From Rhodovulum sp. (GTDB lineage: Bacteria; Pseudomonadota; Alphaproteobacteria; Rhodobacterales; Rhodobacteraceae): a stretch of DNA of 64,000 nt. Below are positions 42,670 through 53,290 of the stretch, one piece after another (positions within the stretch are counted from its first letter, which is position 1; every line of letters starts with the position of its first letter). A model generated the notes under the pieces. The model had not been told where the DNA came from. It saw only the letters and a program-made list of their open reading frames with translations, and searched no databases. Location: contig PALT01000034.1 of the NCBI GenBank assembly GCA_002706605.1, forward strand, positions 124,001 to 188,000, read 5' to 3'. The position numbers were made by a program, and so were the translations under genes.

Positions 42670-43698
42670 ATGGAAAGCCCTGATCCCACCCTGCGCCCCG
42701 AGCGTCAGCCCGAAGATTCCGACCGCGCCCTGCGCCCGCAGGGGTTGGACGAATTCATCGGTCAGGCCGAGGCCCGCGCGAACCTGCGCGTGTTCATCGA
42801 AAGCGCACGGCGGCGCGGTGAGGCGATGGATCACACCCTGTTCCACGGCCCGCCGGGCTTGGGGAAAACCACGCTGGCCCAGATCATGGCGCGCGAATTG
42901 GGCGTGAATTTCAAGATGACCTCGGGGCCTGTATTGGCCAAGGCGGGGGATCTGGCCGCAATCCTGACCAATCTGGATGCGCGCGATGTACTGTTTATCG
43001 ACGAAATCCACCGCATGAACCCCGTGGTCGAAGAGGTCCTCTATCCCGCGATGGAGGACTTTGAGCTGGACCTTGTGATCGGCGAAGGGCCTGCGGCGCG
43101 CACGGTACGCATTGAGTTGCAGCCCTTTACGCTGGTCGGGGCGACGACGCGGTTGGGGTTGCTGACCACGCCGCTGCGCGACCGGTTTGGCATTCCGACG
43201 CGGTTGCAGTTTTATAATGTCGATGAGTTGTTCGAGATCGTGACGCGCGGGGCGCGGTTGTTGGGCGTTCCGGCGGAACCCGAGGGCGCGCGCGAGATCG
43301 CCAAACGCGCCCGGGGCACGCCGCGGATCGCGGGGCGCCTGTTGCGCCGCGTGGTCGATTTTGCGGTGGTTGAGGGCGATGGGCGCATCACCGCCGAGAT
43401 CGCCGACAGCTCCCTAACGCGGTTGGGGGTTGATGACATGGGGTTGGACGGGGCGGATCGCCGGTATCTGCGCCTGATCGCCGAGAATTATGGCGGTGGG
43501 CCCGTCGGGATCGAGACCCTGTCGGCGGCATTGTCCGAGAGCCGCGATGCATTGGAAGAGGTGATCGAGCCCTATCTGTTGCAGCAGGGGTTGATTCAGC
43601 GCACGCCGCGCGGCCGGATGCTGGCGCAAAAGGGGTGGACCCAGATCGGGTTGCCCATGCCCGATGCGGGGCGCGCGGGTGATCTGTTCAGCAGTTGA
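42670..43698 (+). CDS. ruvB: Holliday junction helicase RuvB
   Basis: 342 residues. Walker A is GPPGLGKTT, Walker B is [10 protein letters not shown], and sensor/arginine features ([34 protein letters not shown]) are standard for RuvB. It drives branch migration as a hexameric ring. It is the third gene of ruvCAB. The Rhodobacterales-type GAGTATTTT repeat starts inside its stop codon, about 100 bp before the next gene. Confidence 0.97.
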   Translation: MESPDPTLRPERQPEDSDRALRPQGLDEFIGQAEARANLRVFIESARRRGEAMDHTLFHGPPGLGKTTLAQIMARELGVNFKMTSGPVLAKAGDLAAILTNLDARDVLFIDEIHRMNPVVEEVLYPAMEDFELDLVIGEGPAARTVRIELQPFTLVGATTRLGLLTTPLRDRFGIPTRLQFYNVDELFEIVTRGARLLGVPAEPEGAREIAKRARGTPRIAGRLLRRVVDFAVVEGDGRITAEIADSSLTRLGVDDMGLDGADRRYLRLIAENYGGGPVGIETLSAALSESRDALEEVIEPYLLQQGLIQRTPRGRMLAQKGWTQIGLPMPDAGRAGDLFSS

Positions 43699-43718
43699 GT
43701 ATTTTTGCCAAGATGAAG
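43697..43718. repeat. Second copy of GAGTATTTT-GCCAAGATGAAG element
   Basis: Matches the tail of the element at 25947-25968 in 21 of 22 positions, again immediately after a stop codon. The GC-rich hairpin part seen in the first copy is missing here, so this copy may be a remnant or a shortened form. Confidence 0.6.
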
Positions 43719-43796
43719 GGGGCAGGGCGTGCTTGAGCCCCGTTTGCGTTGCCTTTATGTCATGGGGAACTGGCGCGGGATGCGGAAGGATGTGCG

Positions 43797-44420
43797 ATGA
43801 GCCCTGAGACGGTGGAGGCCCTGTTTACACGCGGCGACGGGCGCTATGCCTTTGCGCGCTGGGGACGGCCGATTGTGCCGGTGGTGTTTGGCGTGACCGA
43901 GGAGAGCCTTGGGGTGTTCAAGGGCGCCTGTGAAGCGGTGGTCGCGATGGCCGGTCACAAGATGGCCGAGACCGACCCCGAGTTGGGCGCGAATTTCATG
44001 ATCTTTTTCGTCCAGTCGTGGGACGAGTTGGCCGAGACGCCGAATTTGGATCGGTTGGTGCCGGATCTGGACGGGGTTGTGGCGCGGTTGCAGGGCAGTG
44101 ACGCGAACCAGTACCGGTTTTTCCGGTTTGATCCGGATGGGGCGATCAAGGCCTGTTTGACGTTCTTGCGGATGGACCGCGATATGCAGAAACAGTCGGC
44201 GGATGTGATTGCGCTGGGTCAGATCGTGCAGGGGATTGTGTTGTGGTCGGACCAGGCGTTCGCCGCGCGCAGCCCGCTGGCCCTGACGCCCGAGGGGGTG
44301 ACGGTGTTGCGTCCCGATGTGGCCGATGTGATCCGCGCGGCCTATGATCCGGTGATGCCGGTTGCAGCAGAGGATGCCAGCCACGCCTTGCGTTTGGCGG
44401 CGCGATTGGGGGCGGTATGA
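43797..44420 (+). CDS. Conserved-looking hypothetical protein between ruvB and ybgC
   Basis: 207 residues from the ATG at 43797, with GGAAGGA six bases upstream. It is an alpha/beta-looking soluble protein without signal peptide or membrane helices. FVQSWDELAETPNLDRLV and QYRFFRFDPDGAIKACLTFLRM are its most distinctive stretches. I do not recognise a domain. It overlaps the ybgC start by 4 bp, so it is translationally coupled to the Tol-Pal operon and may serve cell-envelope function; that is inferred only from position. Confidence 0.7.
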   Translation: MSPETVEALFTRGDGRYAFARWGRPIVPVVFGVTEESLGVFKGACEAVVAMAGHKMAETDPELGANFMIFFVQSWDELAETPNLDRLVPDLDGVVARLQGSDANQYRFFRFDPDGAIKACLTFLRMDRDMQKQSADVIALGQIVQGIVLWSDQAFAARSPLALTPEGVTVLRPDVADVIRAAYDPVMPVAAEDASHALRLAARLGAV

Positions 44421-44812
44421 AGGCGCATCATCATCAGGTTCGGGTCTATTACGAAGACACCGATATGGCGGGGATTGTTTATTACGCCAATTACCTGAAG
44501 TTTATCGAACGCGGGCGCAGCGAATGGGTGCGCAGCATCGGGATCGATCAGGCGCGGTTGAAGAAAGAGGGCATGTTCTTTGCCGTGCGCAAGGTGGATG
44601 CAGATTTCCTGCGCCCTGCGGTTTATGACGATGTTCTAACGGTTGAGACGGTCGTGGAATCGCAGACCGGCGCGCGGTTGAACCTGATCCAGCGGGTGTT
44701 GCGCGAGGGTGAAGAGATTTTCACCGCCAAAGTTATGATCGTTTCCCTGTCGGTGGATGGGTATCCGGTGGCGCTTCCGGCGGATATTCGCCAATTGTTG
44801 ACAGAGAATTGA
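44417..44812 (+). CDS. ybgC: Tol-Pal-associated acyl-CoA thioesterase YbgC
   Basis: 131 residues, hot-dog fold. RVYYEDTDMAGIVYYANYLKFIERGRSEW holds the catalytic aspartate (about Asp16) and the family's aromatic patch (the motif spans residues 9-37). It hydrolyses acyl-CoA thioesters and is nearly always linked with the tol-pal genes. A 105-bp gap containing the tolQ leader follows. Confidence 0.92.
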   Translation: MKAHHHQVRVYYEDTDMAGIVYYANYLKFIERGRSEWVRSIGIDQARLKKEGMFFAVRKVDADFLRPAVYDDVLTVETVVESQTGARLNLIQRVLREGEEIFTAKVMIVSLSVDGYPVALPADIRQLLTEN

Positions 44813-44917
44813 GCAAAGAGCGTCCATCGCGCGGTTGTGTTGGATTTTCCCCTTAAAAGCCTGTAGTCTGACGCGTAATCAGAGCCGGACCAATTCGGCC
44901 CAACAACGAGCAGGCAT

Positions 44918-45613
44918 ATGGATACCCAAACACTTGCGGCCGCGCAGGAGATCGATTTCTCCATGCTGGCCCTATTTGCACGTGCGACGATTACCGTCAA
45001 AATCGTGATGATCATGTTGATTGCGGCCTCATTCTGGAGCTGGGCGATCATCATCCAGAAAACCATTTCCTATCGCGCGGCCCGTCGAGAGGCGGAGGCC
45101 TTTGATGCGGCGTTCTGGTCGGGGGAGCCGTTGGATGAATTGTTTGATCAAATCGGGGCCGAGCCGAACGGCGCCTCCGAGAGGGTCTTTGCTGCCGGTA
45201 TGATGGAATGGCGACGCAGTCACCGGCAGGACGGCAAGCTGATCCCCGGTGCTGCGCCGCGGATCGACCGGTCGATGGATGTGGCGATTGCCAAGGAATC
45301 CGAGGCGATGACGGGTGGGTTGTCCTTCCTCGCGACGGTCGGCTCAACGGCCCCGTTCGTGGGTCTGTTCGGCACCGTTTGGGGCATCATGCACGCATTT
45401 GAGGAAATCGCGCGTCAGCAAAACACCAGCCTTGTCGTCGTGGCCCCGGGGATCGCCGAGGCCCTGTTGGCGACGGCACTGGGCCTGCTGGCGGCTATTC
45501 CGGCGGTGGTGTTTTACAACAAACTGTCGGCGGACAGCGATCGTATCCTTGGCGGGTACGAGGCGTTTGCGGATGAGTTTTCGACGATCCTGTCGCGCCA
45601 GTTGGACAGCTGA
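44918..45613 (+). CDS. tolQ: Tol-Pal inner membrane protein TolQ
   Basis: 231 residues with three membrane helices: KIVMIMLIAASFWSWAII near residue 27, a second helix GLSFLATVGSTAPFVGLFG, and a third in ALLATALGLLAAIPAVVFY. With TolR it forms the proton-driven motor that powers outer-membrane constriction at division. It starts the tolQRAB-pal-cpoB run; 3 bp separate it from tolR. Confidence 0.95.
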   Translation: MDTQTLAAAQEIDFSMLALFARATITVKIVMIMLIAASFWSWAIIIQKTISYRAARREAEAFDAAFWSGEPLDELFDQIGAEPNGASERVFAAGMMEWRRSHRQDGKLIPGAAPRIDRSMDVAIAKESEAMTGGLSFLATVGSTAPFVGLFGTVWGIMHAFEEIARQQNTSLVVVAPGIAEALLATALGLLAAIPAVVFYNKLSADSDRILGGYEAFADEFSTILSRQLDS

Positions 45614-45616
45614 TCC

Positions 45617-46093
45617 ATGGGTGCGGGTGTCATCAAACGCAAAAGCAATCACCGGCGGCGGCGTGGTCGCAGCGGTGGCTCGGCGGCGATGTCGGAAATC
45701 AACGTCACGCCCTTTGTGGACGTGATGTTGGTTCTGCTGATCATTTTCATGGTGGCTGCGCCCCTGTTGACGGTGGGCGTGCCGGTGGAATTGCCGGAGA
45801 CTGCGGCCGAACCCCTGCCCGGTGAGCAAGAAGAGCCGCTGACCGTGACCCTGACTGCGGGCGGTGAGATCATGGTGCAAACCACGGCGACGCCTGCGGG
45901 GGAACTGGTGGGCAAGCTGCGTGCGATTGCCGCCGAACGGGACAGCAACCGTATCTTCCTGCGCGCGGATGGGGCCGTGCCCTATGAGCGTGTAGCGCAG
46001 GTTATGGGCGCACTGAACGCCGCAGGATTTCGCGACATCGGTCTGGTGACCGAGAGCGGTGGGCCGGATCTGGATGATGGAATTGGCGAATAA
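45617..46093 (+). CDS. tolR: Tol-Pal protein TolR
   Basis: 158 residues. A basic N-terminus (KRKSNHRRRRGR) precedes the single membrane helix, VTPFVDVMLVLLIIFMVAAP, which has the essential aspartate. A periplasmic ExbD-like domain follows (VTLTAGGEIMVQTT, RIFLRADGAVPYERVAQVM). It works with TolQ. Its end overlaps the start of the tolA-like gene. Confidence 0.95.
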   Translation: MGAGVIKRKSNHRRRRGRSGGSAAMSEINVTPFVDVMLVLLIIFMVAAPLLTVGVPVELPETAAEPLPGEQEEPLTVTLTAGGEIMVQTTATPAGELVGKLRAIAAERDSNRIFLRADGAVPYERVAQVMGALNAAGFRDIGLVTESGGPDLDDGIGE

Positions 46094-47261
46094 ACCAGGC
46101 CCGATGAAATGGGGGCTCTATATCTCGGGGGCGGGCCATGGTGGTCTGATCCTGTGGATGTTGCTGGGCGGATTGTTTTCCGCGCCACGCCCTGAGCCAT
46201 TGGACGTCGCGCCCGTGTCGCTGATCTCGGCCGAGGAATTCGCGGCCCTGACCGCCGAGGCCTCTGCGCCGCGCGCGGTTGAGGAAGAACAGCCCGAGCC
46301 ACCCAGCGTCGACAGTGCCCCGCGCCCCCAAGCGCGCCCCGTGCCTGAACCCGCGCCGGAACCTGAGCCTGCGCCAGAGCCGGAACCCGTGCCCGAACCA
46401 GAGCCGGTCCCCGCACCGGAACCCGAACCGACGCCCGAACCCGAGCCGGTTGTCGAAACCCCGCCCCAACCCGTGGTGCCCGAGGTCGACAATGCGCCGG
46501 TGACGCCGACGGTTCTGCCCGACACCGCACCGCCCGTTGCCGCCGATCGCGTCACGGATGAGGTCGTCGCGGCCCCCGAACCCGATGTGCGCATTGACGA
46601 GGTGGATCAGGTCCGCCCCGAACCCGCGGAATTGCCCGCCGAGACACCGGTCGAGGTCGCGCCGGAAAGCACCGCGCGCGAACAATCCACGACGCAGATC
46701 GTGACCGAGGCAGATCAGCCCGATGAAAATTCGTTGGGGATCAGCGCGGCCATCCGCCCGCGTCCCCGCCCGAACCGCCCCGCGCCGACGCCGGAACCGG
46801 ACCCCGAACCCGTGACCGAAACCGCCAACGCGCCGGAGCCCGAACCGACACCCGATACATCCTCGGCGGTCAACGATGCCCTTGCCGAGGCGCTGGGTGG
46901 TTCGAGCCAAACGTCGGGCAACGGCACCGCGCGGGTTGGTCCGCCCCTGACCCAAGGGGAGCAGGACGCGTTTCGCGTTGCGGTTCAGGGATGTTGGACG
47001 GTTGATCCAGGCTCGCCCACGTACCAAGTGGTGCTAACAGTGGGCATGGATATGCAAGAGGACGGTCGCGTTGTGTCCAGTTCGTTGGAACTGTTGTCGG
47101 CAAGCGGGGGCGATACGACCACCGTGCAGACGGCCTATGAGGCCGCACGACGCGCTATTCTGCGGTGCCAGAGCCAAGGCCGGAACGGCTATGATCTGCC
47201 CGCCGAGAAATATGATCAGTGGAGTCGAATTGAACTGACATTCGACCCGAGAACGAGGTGA
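46077..47261 (+). CDS. tolA: TolA-like energy transducer with Pro/Glu-rich linker
   Basis: 394 residues if started at the ATG at 46077; other ATGs at 46059, 46074 and 46104 are possible. There is one N-terminal membrane helix ([21 protein letters not shown]), then about 220 residues very rich in proline and glutamate with repeated EPEP units (around residues 85-125), and a C-terminal domain from about 295 ([17 protein letters not shown] to IELTFDPRT), the TolA/TonB-type globular end. It links TolQR to Pal through the periplasm. The linker is acidic, unlike the alanine/lysine-rich helix of enterobacterial TolA. Confidence 0.85.
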   Translation: MELANKPGPMKWGLYISGAGHGGLILWMLLGGLFSAPRPEPLDVAPVSLISAEEFAALTAEASAPRAVEEEQPEPPSVDSAPRPQARPVPEPAPEPEPAPEPEPVPEPEPVPAPEPEPTPEPEPVVETPPQPVVPEVDNAPVTPTVLPDTAPPVAADRVTDEVVAAPEPDVRIDEVDQVRPEPAELPAETPVEVAPESTAREQSTTQIVTEADQPDENSLGISAAIRPRPRPNRPAPTPEPDPEPVTETANAPEPEPTPDTSSAVNDALAEALGGSSQTSGNGTARVGPPLTQGEQDAFRVAVQGCWTVDPGSPTYQVVLTVGMDMQEDGRVVSSSLELLSASGGDTTTVQTAYEAARRAILRCQSQGRNGYDLPAEKYDQWSRIELTFDPRTR

Positions 47262-47265
47262 TCTC

Positions 47266-48585
47266 ATGTTGCGACTTTTGACTATTCTGGCTGTGGTGAT
47301 CGTGGGGGCGGTGTCCCCTGCGGTGGCGCAAAACGGTCCGTTGCGGATCACGATCAACCAAGGTGTGACCGAACCGGTCCCCATGGCCGTGCCGACCTTT
47401 GTGGCCGAAACGCCCGACGCCGCGAAATACGCTGAGGACATCTCGCGTCTGGTGGCGGCGGATCTGGTGAACACCGGATTGTTCCGCGAAATTCCCCAGA
47501 CCGCGTTCATCTCTCGCGTCACCAGTTTCGACAGCCCCGTGCAATACGCCGACTGGAAAGCGATCAACGCCCAAGGTCTGATCACCGGCGCGGTCAGCGT
47601 CTCGGGTGACCGGATCACGGTGAAGTTCCGCTTGATCGACGTGTTCGCCGAGGCGCCGCTGGGCGATGGTCTGCAATTTGGGGGCACCACCACCGCATGG
47701 CGTCGCGTGGCGCATAAGGTCGCCGATCAGGTCTATAGCCGCATCACCGGCGAGGCGGGCTATTTCGACAGCCGCGTCGCGTTCATCGCCGAAACCGGCA
47801 CCAAGGGGCAGCGTCAGAAACGTCTGGCCGTCATGGATTACGATGGTGCGGGCGTTCAATACCTGACCCGCGGCGATAGCATCGTTCTGGCCCCGCGCTT
47901 TTCACCCAATGGCGATCGGCTGCTGTATACCAGCTATGACACCGGTTTTCCGCGTATCTATGTGATCAACACCGCCGGTGGCGGGGTTCGGGCGCTGGAC
48001 GAACAGCCGGGCACGATGACGTTTTCGCCGCGCTTTTCGCCGGACGGAAACACGATCCTGTTCTCGGTGGCACAGGGCGGTAATACGGACCTTTATTCGA
48101 TGTCTCTTTCGGGGGGCGGTCGTACCCGCCTGACCAGCGCGCCGTCGATTGAAACCGCGCCCAGCTTTGCGCCCGATGGCCGTCAGATCGTATTTGAGAG
48201 CGACCGTTCGGGATCGCAACAGCTGTATATCATGCCCGTCACAGGCGGTGAGCCGCGCCGGATCAGCTTTGGCCCCGGTCGCTATTCCACGCCCGTTTGG
48301 TCGCCGCGCGGCGATATGATCGCCTTTACCAAACAGCATCAGGGCCGGTTCCATATCGGTGTGATGCGCGTCGATGGTTCGGGCGAGCGTCTGTTGACGT
48401 CATCGTTTCTTGACGAGGGCCCGACGTGGTCGCCCAATGGGCGTGTGATCATGTTCACGCGCGAAACATCTGGGGCAAGCGGCTCGGCCGCGCTCTATTC
48501 CGTTGACGTGTCGGGGCGCAATCTGCGCAAGGTTCCGGTCAGTACCGGTGCCTCCGACGCAAGCTGGTCGCCATTGCTGCCCTAA
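47266..48585 (+). CDS. tolB: Tol-Pal translocation protein TolB
   Basis: 439 residues with signal peptide (cleavage after AVAQ about residue 19). The N-terminal domain ([16 protein letters not shown]) is followed by a six-bladed beta-propeller, visible as repeated [13 protein letters not shown]-type strands ([43 protein letters not shown]). It binds Pal in the periplasm. It is 4 bp after the tolA-like gene. Confidence 0.95.
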   Translation: MLRLLTILAVVIVGAVSPAVAQNGPLRITINQGVTEPVPMAVPTFVAETPDAAKYAEDISRLVAADLVNTGLFREIPQTAFISRVTSFDSPVQYADWKAINAQGLITGAVSVSGDRITVKFRLIDVFAEAPLGDGLQFGGTTTAWRRVAHKVADQVYSRITGEAGYFDSRVAFIAETGTKGQRQKRLAVMDYDGAGVQYLTRGDSIVLAPRFSPNGDRLLYTSYDTGFPRIYVINTAGGGVRALDEQPGTMTFSPRFSPDGNTILFSVAQGGNTDLYSMSLSGGGRTRLTSAPSIETAPSFAPDGRQIVFESDRSGSQQLYIMPVTGGEPRRISFGPGRYSTPVWSPRGDMIAFTKQHQGRFHIGVMRVDGSGERLLTSSFLDEGPTWSPNGRVIMFTRETSGASGSAALYSVDVSGRNLRKVPVSTGASDASWSPLLP

Positions 48586-48654
48586 GGCACAGAGTTGAAA
48601 ACAAACGCCGCGCTGATAGGCTGGCGCGGCACCACATATCCAAGGACGCGTTCC

Positions 48655-49158
48655 ATGACTTCTTTCAAACTATCCCTGATCGCACTGGCCGCGCTGGGTT
48701 TGGCGGCCTGTTCTGACAACAGCAGTTTCGACAACGCCGGTGCCGGTGGTGCTAACGGCGGCTTTGCCTCGGGCAGCGCATCTGACCCGACCTCGGTGGC
48801 GTATTTCCAACAGACCGTTGGCGATCGCGTGTTCTTTGCCGTAGACCAAAGCACCCTGTCACCCCAAGCGACCAGCGTTCTGGACCAACAGGCCACGTGG
48901 CTGATGACCAACGCCGCCTATACCGTCGTGATCGAAGGTCACGCCGATGAACAGGGCACGCGGGAATACAACCTTGCCCTTGGGGCGCGTCGCGCGAACT
49001 CGGTTCAGGAATATCTGGTGTCGCGCGGTGTGTCGCCCGCACGGGTGCGCACGGTCAGCTATGGCAAGGAACGTCCGCTGGCGCTGTGCTCGGCTGAATC
49101 GTGCTATGCGGAAAACCGTCGCGCGGTTACGGTCGTGACCGCAGGCGGCAACAGCTAA
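48655..49158 (+). CDS. pal: Peptidoglycan-associated lipoprotein Pal
   Basis: 167 residues from the ATG at 48655 with AAGGA upstream. The lipobox GLAAC gives lipidated Cys19. The OmpA-like peptidoglycan-binding domain includes VVIEGHADEQGTREYNLALG and RVRTVSYGKERP. It anchors the outer membrane to the cell wall and binds TolB. It is 69 bp downstream of tolB. Confidence 0.95.
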   Translation: MTSFKLSLIALAALGLAACSDNSSFDNAGAGGANGGFASGSASDPTSVAYFQQTVGDRVFFAVDQSTLSPQATSVLDQQATWLMTNAAYTVVIEGHADEQGTREYNLALGARRANSVQEYLVSRGVSPARVRTVSYGKERPLALCSAESCYAENRRAVTVVTAGGNS

Positions 49159-49180
49159 TCCAAAACCCAGAGGGGGCGTT

Positions 49181-50014
49181 ATGGGTCAATTGCATCGGAT
49201 CGTGGCCGGGATCGGCCTGAGTGTTTTGACGGCGCTGCCCGTGGCGGCCCAATCGCAGGCCGAGACGCTGGCCGACATCCGCCAGCAACTCAGCGTCCTC
49301 TATGTCGAGGTGCAGCGGTTGAACCGTGAACTGTCCACCACCGGCGGGGTTGCCGGAGGGGCGGGCACGTCGGGATCGGCGTTGCAGCGTATCGACGCGA
49401 TGGAGGCACAGCTGCAATCGCTGACCGCCCACACCGAAGAGCTTGAGTTCCGCATCACGTCCGTGGTGCGGGATGGCACCAACCGCATTGGCGATCTTGA
49501 ATTCCGCCTGTGTGAGCTGGAACCCAATTGCGACATCGGTTCGCTTGGGGAAACGCCGACCCTTGGCGGGGTGGACACGACCGTGAACGTGCCGGTGCCG
49601 CCCGCGACGGGTGGTGATACCGTGCAATTGGCCGTGGGCGAACAGTCCGATTTCGACGCGGCGAAATCCGCGTTGGATCAGGATCGGTTCGCCGAGGCCG
49701 CCCAGCAATTCGCAACCTTTGCCCAGACCTATCCCGGCAGTCCCCTGACCGGTGAGGCGCATTATTACCGCGGTGTCGCCTTGGGCCAATCGGGCGACAC
49801 GGCCAATGCCGCCCGCGCCTATCTGGAGAGCTTTAGCGGCTCCCCCCAAGGGACGGTCGCGCCGCAGGCCCTGTTCGAACTGGGCATGGCCTTGAACGAT
49901 CTGGGCCAATCGCATGAGGCCTGTGTGACCTTGGGCGAGGTCGGCACGCGGTTCCCCGCGTCCTCGGTCGCGCTGGACGCAAACGCCGCGATTCAGTCCA
50001 TCGGATGCAACTAA
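49181..50014 (+). CDS. cpoB: Tol-Pal accessory protein CpoB (YbgF)
   Basis: 277 residues with signal peptide (cleavage near LPVAAQS). A coiled-coil N-terminal region follows (ETLADIRQQLSVLYVEVQRL), and the C-terminal tetratricopeptide domain begins at SDFDAAKSALDQDRFAEAAQ. CpoB couples outer-membrane constriction with peptidoglycan synthesis. Its last codons overlap the tilS start by 10 bp. Confidence 0.9.
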   Translation: MGQLHRIVAGIGLSVLTALPVAAQSQAETLADIRQQLSVLYVEVQRLNRELSTTGGVAGGAGTSGSALQRIDAMEAQLQSLTAHTEELEFRITSVVRDGTNRIGDLEFRLCELEPNCDIGSLGETPTLGGVDTTVNVPVPPATGGDTVQLAVGEQSDFDAAKSALDQDRFAEAAQQFATFAQTYPGSPLTGEAHYYRGVALGQSGDTANAARAYLESFSGSPQGTVAPQALFELGMALNDLGQSHEACVTLGEVGTRFPASSVALDANAAIQSIGCN

Positions 50015-51243
50015 GCGCGCTTGGCGATCTGATCTCAAACGCCGTTCGGGATGCGGGCGTCGCGACCTTGGGCCTTGCCGTGTCCGGCGGGGGCGACAGC
50101 ATGGCGATGCTGCACGCGGCGGCGGGTCTTGATGGGCTGGCCGTGCGCGCCGTCACAGTGGATCACGGTCTGCGCCCTGAGGCACGGGAGGAGGCCGCGT
50201 TGGTCGCGCGGACCTGCGCCGATCTGGGCGTGGCGCATGATATTCTGACATGGGACGGCTGGGACAATCGTGGCAACCTGCAGGGCGCGGCGCGCGAGGC
50301 GCGATATGCCCTGATGCGGGATTGGGCGGGGGCGCATGGGATTGATGCAATCGCATTGGCCCACACCCGCGATGATCAGGCGGAAACGGTTCTGATGCGG
50401 CTGGCGCGCAAGGGCGGGGTGGACGGCCTGTCCGCCATGTCGCCCCTACGTCGGGCCGAGGGGATCACATGGCTGCGTCCGTTTCTGGACGTGGGGCGCG
50501 CGGATTTGCGCGCGGCGTTAAATGGCGTCGGTGCCACATGGGTTGAGGACCCGTCGAACATTGATCCGCGTTTTGACCGCATTCGTGTGCGCGGCGCGAT
50601 GGAGCATCTTGCCGAGCTCGGAATTGATGCGGGGGCGCTGTCGGCGGTGGCGCGTAACATGCAAACCGCCCGCGCCGCGCTGAACGCCGTCACGGCAGAG
50701 GTGTTGTACGCCCATGCCACCCTCATTGGCGGGGATGTGGTGATTCAGCGTGCGGGATTTGCGGCGCAAACGTCAGAAATCCGTCGCCGGATGCTGCTTG
50801 AGGCCCTGAAATGGGTTGCCTCGGCGGCATATGGCCCACGGGCAAGCGCGCTCGGCGATCTAGAAACCACGGTGATGGGGGGCGGGCGCCACACGGTACA
50901 CGGGTGTCTGATTGACGCGGAGCAGACCACCATCACGATCGGACGCGAATGGAATGCGATTTCCGGTGTGACGGCGCGAATTGGTCAGGTTTGGGATGGG
51001 CGTTGGGTGGTTTCCGGCCCCGAAAACAACGGCTTGTCCATCGCGGGCCTTGGTGGCGAGGGATGGAGCCGGTTGAAGACAGAAATCGAACCGAACCTGC
51101 CCCGACAGGCGGCGATCACAACCCCTGCGGTCTGGTCCGGCACAGAATTAATCGCCGCGCCCGCCGCCGGATGGGCCAATGGATACACGGCGCGGCTGAA
51201 CAACGCGGGCAATGGGCCCTTTTCTTGCATTATATCGCATTGA
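50005..51243 (+). CDS. tilS: tRNA(Ile)-lysidine synthase TilS
   Basis: 412 residues. The PP-loop is AVSGGGDSMAMLHA near residue 24, and ALAHTRDDQAETVLMRLARKGG and FLDVGRADLRA follow. TilS makes lysidine at position 34 of the CAU tRNA-Ile, which gives an interesting functional link with ileS, though the two genes are far apart. It overlaps cpoB. The C-terminal part is less conserved, as is usual for TilS. Confidence 0.93.
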   Translation: MQLSALGDLISNAVRDAGVATLGLAVSGGGDSMAMLHAAAGLDGLAVRAVTVDHGLRPEAREEAALVARTCADLGVAHDILTWDGWDNRGNLQGAAREARYALMRDWAGAHGIDAIALAHTRDDQAETVLMRLARKGGVDGLSAMSPLRRAEGITWLRPFLDVGRADLRAALNGVGATWVEDPSNIDPRFDRIRVRGAMEHLAELGIDAGALSAVARNMQTARAALNAVTAEVLYAHATLIGGDVVIQRAGFAAQTSEIRRRMLLEALKWVASAAYGPRASALGDLETTVMGGGRHTVHGCLIDAEQTTITIGREWNAISGVTARIGQVWDGRWVVSGPENNGLSIAGLGGEGWSRLKTEIEPNLPRQAAITTPAVWSGTELIAAPAAGWANGYTARLNNAGNGPFSCIISH

Positions 51244-51312
51244 ACCTCAGACGCTTATGTCTATTTTAAGGGGTGGCCGCAGTTTCTGCCGTCCAATTCT
51301 AAGGAGTGCATC

Positions 51313-53232
51313 GTGGGCAACGCACGTAACATCGCTTTCTGGGTCGTACTGTTTCTATTGATCCTGGCCTTGTTCAACCTGATCAGTGGCGGTCAGACGA
51401 CGATGTCGTCGCAGACGGTCAGCTATTCCGAATTCGTTCAGAGCGTAGAGGCCGGTGAGGTCTCGTCGGTTACCCTTGACGGGGAACGCGCCCTGATCCG
51501 CCGCAACGACGGCACCAATGTTTCGACCATCATCCCCGACGGCACCGACGTGACCGAACGTCTGCTGGACAACGGTGTGAATGTGACGGGCGAACCGCAG
51601 GAACAAAACGGCCTGTTGTCCTATGTTGGCACGCTGCTGCCCTTCCTGATCCTGATCGGCATCTGGATTTTCCTGATGAACCGGATGCAAGGCGGTGGCC
51701 GTGGCGGCGCGATGGGCTTTGGCAAAAGCCGCGCGAAACTGCTGACGGAAAAGCAGGGGCGCGTGACCTTTGATGACGTTGCCGGCATTGATGAGGCCAA
51801 GGACGAACTGGAAGAGATCGTCGAGTTCCTGCGCAATCCGCAAAAGTTCAGCCGCCTCGGCGGTAAGATCCCCAAAGGCGCGCTGCTGGTCGGCCCTCCG
51901 GGGACCGGTAAAACCCTTCTGGCCCGTGCAATCGCGGGTGAGGCGGGCGTGCCGTTCTTCACCATCTCGGGCTCGGACTTTGTCGAGATGTTCGTCGGTG
52001 TTGGTGCATCGCGTGTGCGCGACATGTTCGAACAGGCGAAAAAGAACGCCCCCTGTATCGTGTTCATCGACGAGATCGACGCCGTTGGCCGTTCGCGTGG
52101 TGTTGGCTATGGCGGTGGCAACGACGAACGCGAGCAGACGCTGAACCAGCTGCTGGTCGAAATGGACGGCTTTGAGGCGAATGAGGGGATCATCATCGTC
52201 GCCGCAACCAACCGTCCCGACGTTCTGGACCCCGCGCTGCTGCGCCCGGGTCGTTTCGACCGTCAGGTTCAGGTGCCCAACCCCGACATCAAAGGCCGCG
52301 AGAAAATCCTTGGCGTTCATGCACGCAAGGTGCCGCTGGGCCCGAACGTCGATCTGCGCATTATCGCCCGTGGCACGCCCGGTTTTTCGGGTGCTGATCT
52401 AGCCAACCTCGTGAACGAGGCCGCGCTGATGGCTGCGCGTGTTGGTCGTCGCTTTGTCACCATGGAAGATTTCGAAAACGCCAAGGACAAGGTGATGATG
52501 GGCAGCGAGCGTCGCTCGATGGTCATGACCGAGGACGAAAAGAAACTGACCGCCTATCACGAAGCCGGTCACGCCATCGTCGGTCTGAACGTGCCCCAGC
52601 ATGACCCGATCCACAAGGCGACGATCATTCCGCGTGGCCGTGCTCTGGGTCTGGTTCTGTCGCTGCCGGAACGCGATCAGCTGTCGGTGAGCTATACCAA
52701 ATACACCTCGAAAATCGCCATGGCGATGGGTGGCCGTGTGGCCGAGGAACTGATCTTTGGGCCGGAGAACGTGACCTCGGGCGCGTCGTCGGACATTCAA
52801 CAGGTGACCCGCATCGCGCGCGCAATGGTGACGCAGTTCGGCTTTGACCCCGAACTGGGCTATGTCGATTACGCCAACGAACAAGATAGCTATCTTGGCA
52901 ACTATGGCGGCGGCACGAACCATTCGGGCATCACCCAGAAAACCATCGATGACAAGATCAAGGCGTTGGTGGATGAGGGCTATGAGACCGCGAAACGCAT
53001 CCTGACCGAAAAGTCCGAGGATCTGGAACGTCTGGCGCAGGGTCTGTTGGAATACGAAACCCTGACCGGCGACGAGATCACCAAGGTCATCGCGGGCGAA
53101 CCTCTGAAGCGCGGCGATGATGAGGACAACTCGTCCGACAGTGGCTCGGCCCCGTCGCTTACGGCGGTGCCCAAGACGACCAAGCCCAAGTCGGATGACG
53201 GGTCGGGTATGGAACCCGAACCCACCGCCTAA
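51313..53232 (+). CDS. ftsH: ATP-dependent zinc metalloprotease FtsH
   Basis: 639 residues with a GTG start supported by AAGGAG six bases upstream. There are two membrane helices (about 7-25 and 100-118). Walker A GPPGTGKT is at 194-201, SRH is [17 protein letters not shown], and the zinc site HEAGH begins at residue 416. The acidic, serine-rich C-terminus is usual. It degrades membrane and regulatory proteins. The pairing tilS-ftsH is widely conserved. It ends at a strong terminator. Confidence 0.97.
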   Translation: MGNARNIAFWVVLFLLILALFNLISGGQTTMSSQTVSYSEFVQSVEAGEVSSVTLDGERALIRRNDGTNVSTIIPDGTDVTERLLDNGVNVTGEPQEQNGLLSYVGTLLPFLILIGIWIFLMNRMQGGGRGGAMGFGKSRAKLLTEKQGRVTFDDVAGIDEAKDELEEIVEFLRNPQKFSRLGGKIPKGALLVGPPGTGKTLLARAIAGEAGVPFFTISGSDFVEMFVGVGASRVRDMFEQAKKNAPCIVFIDEIDAVGRSRGVGYGGGNDEREQTLNQLLVEMDGFEANEGIIIVAATNRPDVLDPALLRPGRFDRQVQVPNPDIKGREKILGVHARKVPLGPNVDLRIIARGTPGFSGADLANLVNEAALMAARVGRRFVTMEDFENAKDKVMMGSERRSMVMTEDEKKLTAYHEAGHAIVGLNVPQHDPIHKATIIPRGRALGLVLSLPERDQLSVSYTKYTSKIAMAMGGRVAEELIFGPENVTSGASSDIQQVTRIARAMVTQFGFDPELGYVDYANEQDSYLGNYGGGTNHSGITQKTIDDKIKALVDEGYETAKRILTEKSEDLERLAQGLLEYETLTGDEITKVIAGEPLKRGDDEDNSSDSGSAPSLTAVPKTTKPKSDDGSGMEPEPTA

Positions 53233-53251
53233 GACGGTTTGAACATCATTC

Positions 53252-53290
53252 ACAGCCCCGGTTGCATATGCGCCGGGGCTGTTTCGTTTC
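53252..53290 (+). terminator. Terminator after ftsH
   Basis: ACAGCCCCGG and CCGGGGCTGT form a perfect 10-bp stem with an 11-nt loop, followed by TTCGTTTC. The right arm shares two bases with the next hairpin of the fhs leader, so the two structures may compete. Confidence 0.75.
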
